Position numbers and translations under genes: made by a program
Shown here: positions 7,001-7,811 of the stretch, piece after piece
Layout of the letters: each line of letters begins with the position of its first letter
How positions within the stretch are numbered: position 1 is the first letter of the stretch
Assembly (NCBI GenBank): GCA_017553665.1
Contig: JAFZKM010000261.1
Span: forward strand, 1-7,811
DNA: 7,811 bases
From: Lachnospiraceae bacterium
Lineage (GTDB): Bacteria; Bacillota_A; Clostridia; Lachnospirales; Lachnospiraceae
Direction: 5' to 3'
The notes under the pieces: model-generated
The model's input: only the letters and a program-made list of their open reading frames with translations
What the model was told of the DNA's origin: nothing
Database searches by the model: none

Positions 7001-7811
7001 GGGCGGTGAGTTCGCCAACGGCGACTTCCGTACCAACGCGCTGAACGAGAATATCGCAACCGTTCTCGGTCAGATCAGAGACAGCCATACAACATGGCTC
7101 GGTCCCTGCTCGGCATGTGACTATAAGGTCGGCAATCCCGAGTATGAGGAGATGAGATACAACATCGAGACCATGTTCTCGACCATGGGTTATAACTACG
7201 GAGTATACAGCATTTCCAAGCCCGAGCAGTTTGTTCCCGGCACGGAGAATACTCTTTCGGTCACTATGATGAACTACGGTGTCGCTCCCATTTACTATAA
7301 CGGCGATATCACACTTCAGCTCCGTGACGTTCTTGGAAATGTATGCTATGAACAGAAGCAGGAAGGTCTTGATATGACCGCATGGCTTCCCGGCAGGACC
7401 ACTGTCAATATGAAGCTTGATATACCTGCTGATATGAACGAAGAGGATTACACTCTTTGCGTTAAGATCACCACCTCAGATTCAAGGCATGACATCATCT
7501 GGCTTGCCAACAGCGAAGTCTGGGATGACGGATCGACTGAACTTTACACAATCCCTGTAAGCGCGGCCAAGGCCGATGAGCCCGAGACTACTCCCGAGCC
7601 CACGCCTGCAGACAAAACTGACAATAGCGGAACAAGCGAGACATCATCGAATACCGGGAGCACGAGCACCGCGACCACACAGGCGCCCGTTGAGACTAAG
7701 GAAAACACAGAGTCCAAGAGCAATGCTCTTTGGTGGATACTCGGCGGTGTCGGCGGCGCAGGTCTTATCGCAGCCGCAATAGTTCTGCTTAAGAAAAGAG
7801 GGGCAAAATGA
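4035..7811 (+). CDS. Membrane-anchored surface protein: CBM-like beta-sandwich units, glycosidase-like barrel and DUF4832-like domain
   Basis: This 1258-residue exported protein is probably a cell-surface glycan-active enzyme. Residues 1-36 form a signal peptide (KKR start, hydrophobic core 14-26, cleavage near ARA/QE). Residues about 44-700 hold about four beta-sandwich units resembling CBM9/DOMON-type sugar-binding domains. Units one and three open with ITIDGN..DW (44-53) and ITLDGN..DW (365-374), and most contain a LY.. strand. A TIM-barrel-like region follows (about 715-1050): NPYKGW (726-731), WSELEP (758-763), VEVGSLGHWAEFH (881-893), LYND...DGGT (940-953) and SGGEF (989-993). E891 and E992 are candidate catalytic acids. 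A DUF4832-like beta domain (about 1057-1175) ends the extracellular part. Then come a Thr/Ser/Pro stalk (1180-1228), a transmembrane helix (1231-1252) and a KKRGAK tail. GAGGGG at 4022-4027 lies 7 bases before ATG 4035. Export, anchoring and modular layout are well supported; hydrolase activity and substrate are inferred. Confidence 0.85.
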   Translation: MKKRDIQRLLRKWISLIAMLAIVLTARQPGVIPARAQEAGDVQITIDGNGEDWNYITPVFSGGGIITKLSAFTKDGMLYGKMVLSTSSNFDTWHIYFDTDGDATNHLYFNGADYLLETDILYKYEGDSGEWDGLIGMPAPVDRALSSDKKTLEFAFSLDDIGNPSSIGIHAATVSNWADVADCPMTVGEYLPVPAIEECVSDEIVGLTPAELEAYIASKEFAGTKNQWGALIYDAVNQNSNLTAFKAVTDHENLYIHASAKALSDNFSVYIKTDSATYELKANGNIFRTQDGKRIDTGTKITNYYKAGDGFEVVIPTSMLEGGDDVYYVRIKDGKEYLPDIDPDNPDEEVFLEVTAPLTEAAPVITLDGNDSDWAGMEPIGKGEGSLGDLYAFRDNDNLYVMTYIKGITDPESSAAYTTSLFIGTDNDDRTGFIHSGYATHNTGDVLFQDWYSYGPDRNLEMFYTTDAVILEWNMKKQYVEGFDKVFAKTSEPGTYCAEYIVPIATMQEFTEAIGDDLYVCIDRNDVQTDEATYERKTPEGFTPARDAVNGSFAKVPKYGITFDITAEDFDFSEWNAVCNTARHMSNVNLVAIRSEEKLYTMILGNGDLSTVNTYYISTGDSGYKYDDRESVDYVIEKGQLYAVTGDNTHAADGVSIYMNYETDNVLMQLYLSDIGNPTQVRIAANSNNGEYVLPAEGYLNVTKTIEENREEGFFYPKADFTFHNNPYKGWVGWADTYEGDVDTIASEHNLIYVDIKWSELEPVKGQYAFDAIEEQYQFKKWQSQGCRMVFRFVMDNPNIVNGDPNIKRMDIPQWLYDELEEENAEGEGAGTWYLGQTIRDLLGGVGFSPNYKSAKLLAYHEAAIKAFAERYDDPSICAYVEVGSLGHWAEFHTWPTGTGEFPDPELAQKYMQAYVDAFKNVRVGIRKPYAVAAENNWGLYNDIFGVTSDGGTPTFLEWAASGNTDMPGSTPEDVAASAMPDWWKLNYSGGEFANGDFRTNALNENIATVLGQIRDSHTTWLGPCSACDYKVGNPEYEEMRYNIETMFSTMGYNYGVYSISKPEQFVPGTENTLSVTMMNYGVAPIYYNGDITLQLRDVLGNVCYEQKQEGLDMTAWLPGRTTVNMKLDIPADMNEEDYTLCVKITTSDSRHDIIWLANSEVWDDGSTELYTIPVSAAKADEPETTPEPTPADKTDNSGTSETSSNTGSTSTATTQAPVETKENTESKSNALWWILGGVGGAGLIAAAIVLLKKRGAK

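Overview
The window looks like part of a carbohydrate-uptake and glycan-processing operon from a Gram-positive anaerobe of the Clostridia, probably a gut or rumen Lachnospiraceae or Oscillospiraceae relative. This is inferred from strong GGAGG-type ribosome binding sites, a lipoprotein solute-binding protein with a Gly/Ser/Asn-rich tether, Lpl-type sugar permeases, roughly balanced GC content, and a large exported protein held by a C-terminal membrane helix. The exact species cannot be read from the sequence.

Layout, all on the + strand: (1) 1-495, the 3' end of an acyltransferase-like (GNAT-like C-terminal domain) gene, cut by the window edge. (2) 492-1418, an LplB-type ABC permease. (3) 1418-2338, the partner permease (LplC/YtcP type). 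(4) 2419-3987, an LplA-type lipoprotein solute-binding protein with a DUF3502-like C-terminus. (5) 4035-7811, a 1258-residue exported, membrane-anchored multidomain protein. It has N-terminal carbohydrate-binding-like beta-sandwich units, then a predicted glycosidase-like barrel, a DUF4832-like domain, a Ser/Thr/Pro-rich stalk and a transmembrane anchor. The window ends exactly at its stop codon.

The first three genes overlap by 4 and 1 bases, so they are very probably translationally coupled. Intergenic gaps of 80 and 47 bases flank the binding-protein gene, and each contains a stem-loop without a T-run after it. These look more like mRNA processing, stability or translation-control elements than terminators. 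No promoter, rho-independent terminator, tRNA, rRNA, insertion sequence or CRISPR array was seen, and no stretch over 300 bases lacks a gene.

Working model (inference): the surface-anchored protein binds and perhaps cleaves a glycan or glycoconjugate, the lipoprotein captures the released oligosaccharide, and the two permeases import it. Energy would come from an ATPase encoded elsewhere, since none is present here. The upstream acyltransferase-like protein may act on the imported sugar in the cytoplasm. The least explained part is the large surface protein, whose barrel belongs to a poorly characterised family and whose substrate is unknown.
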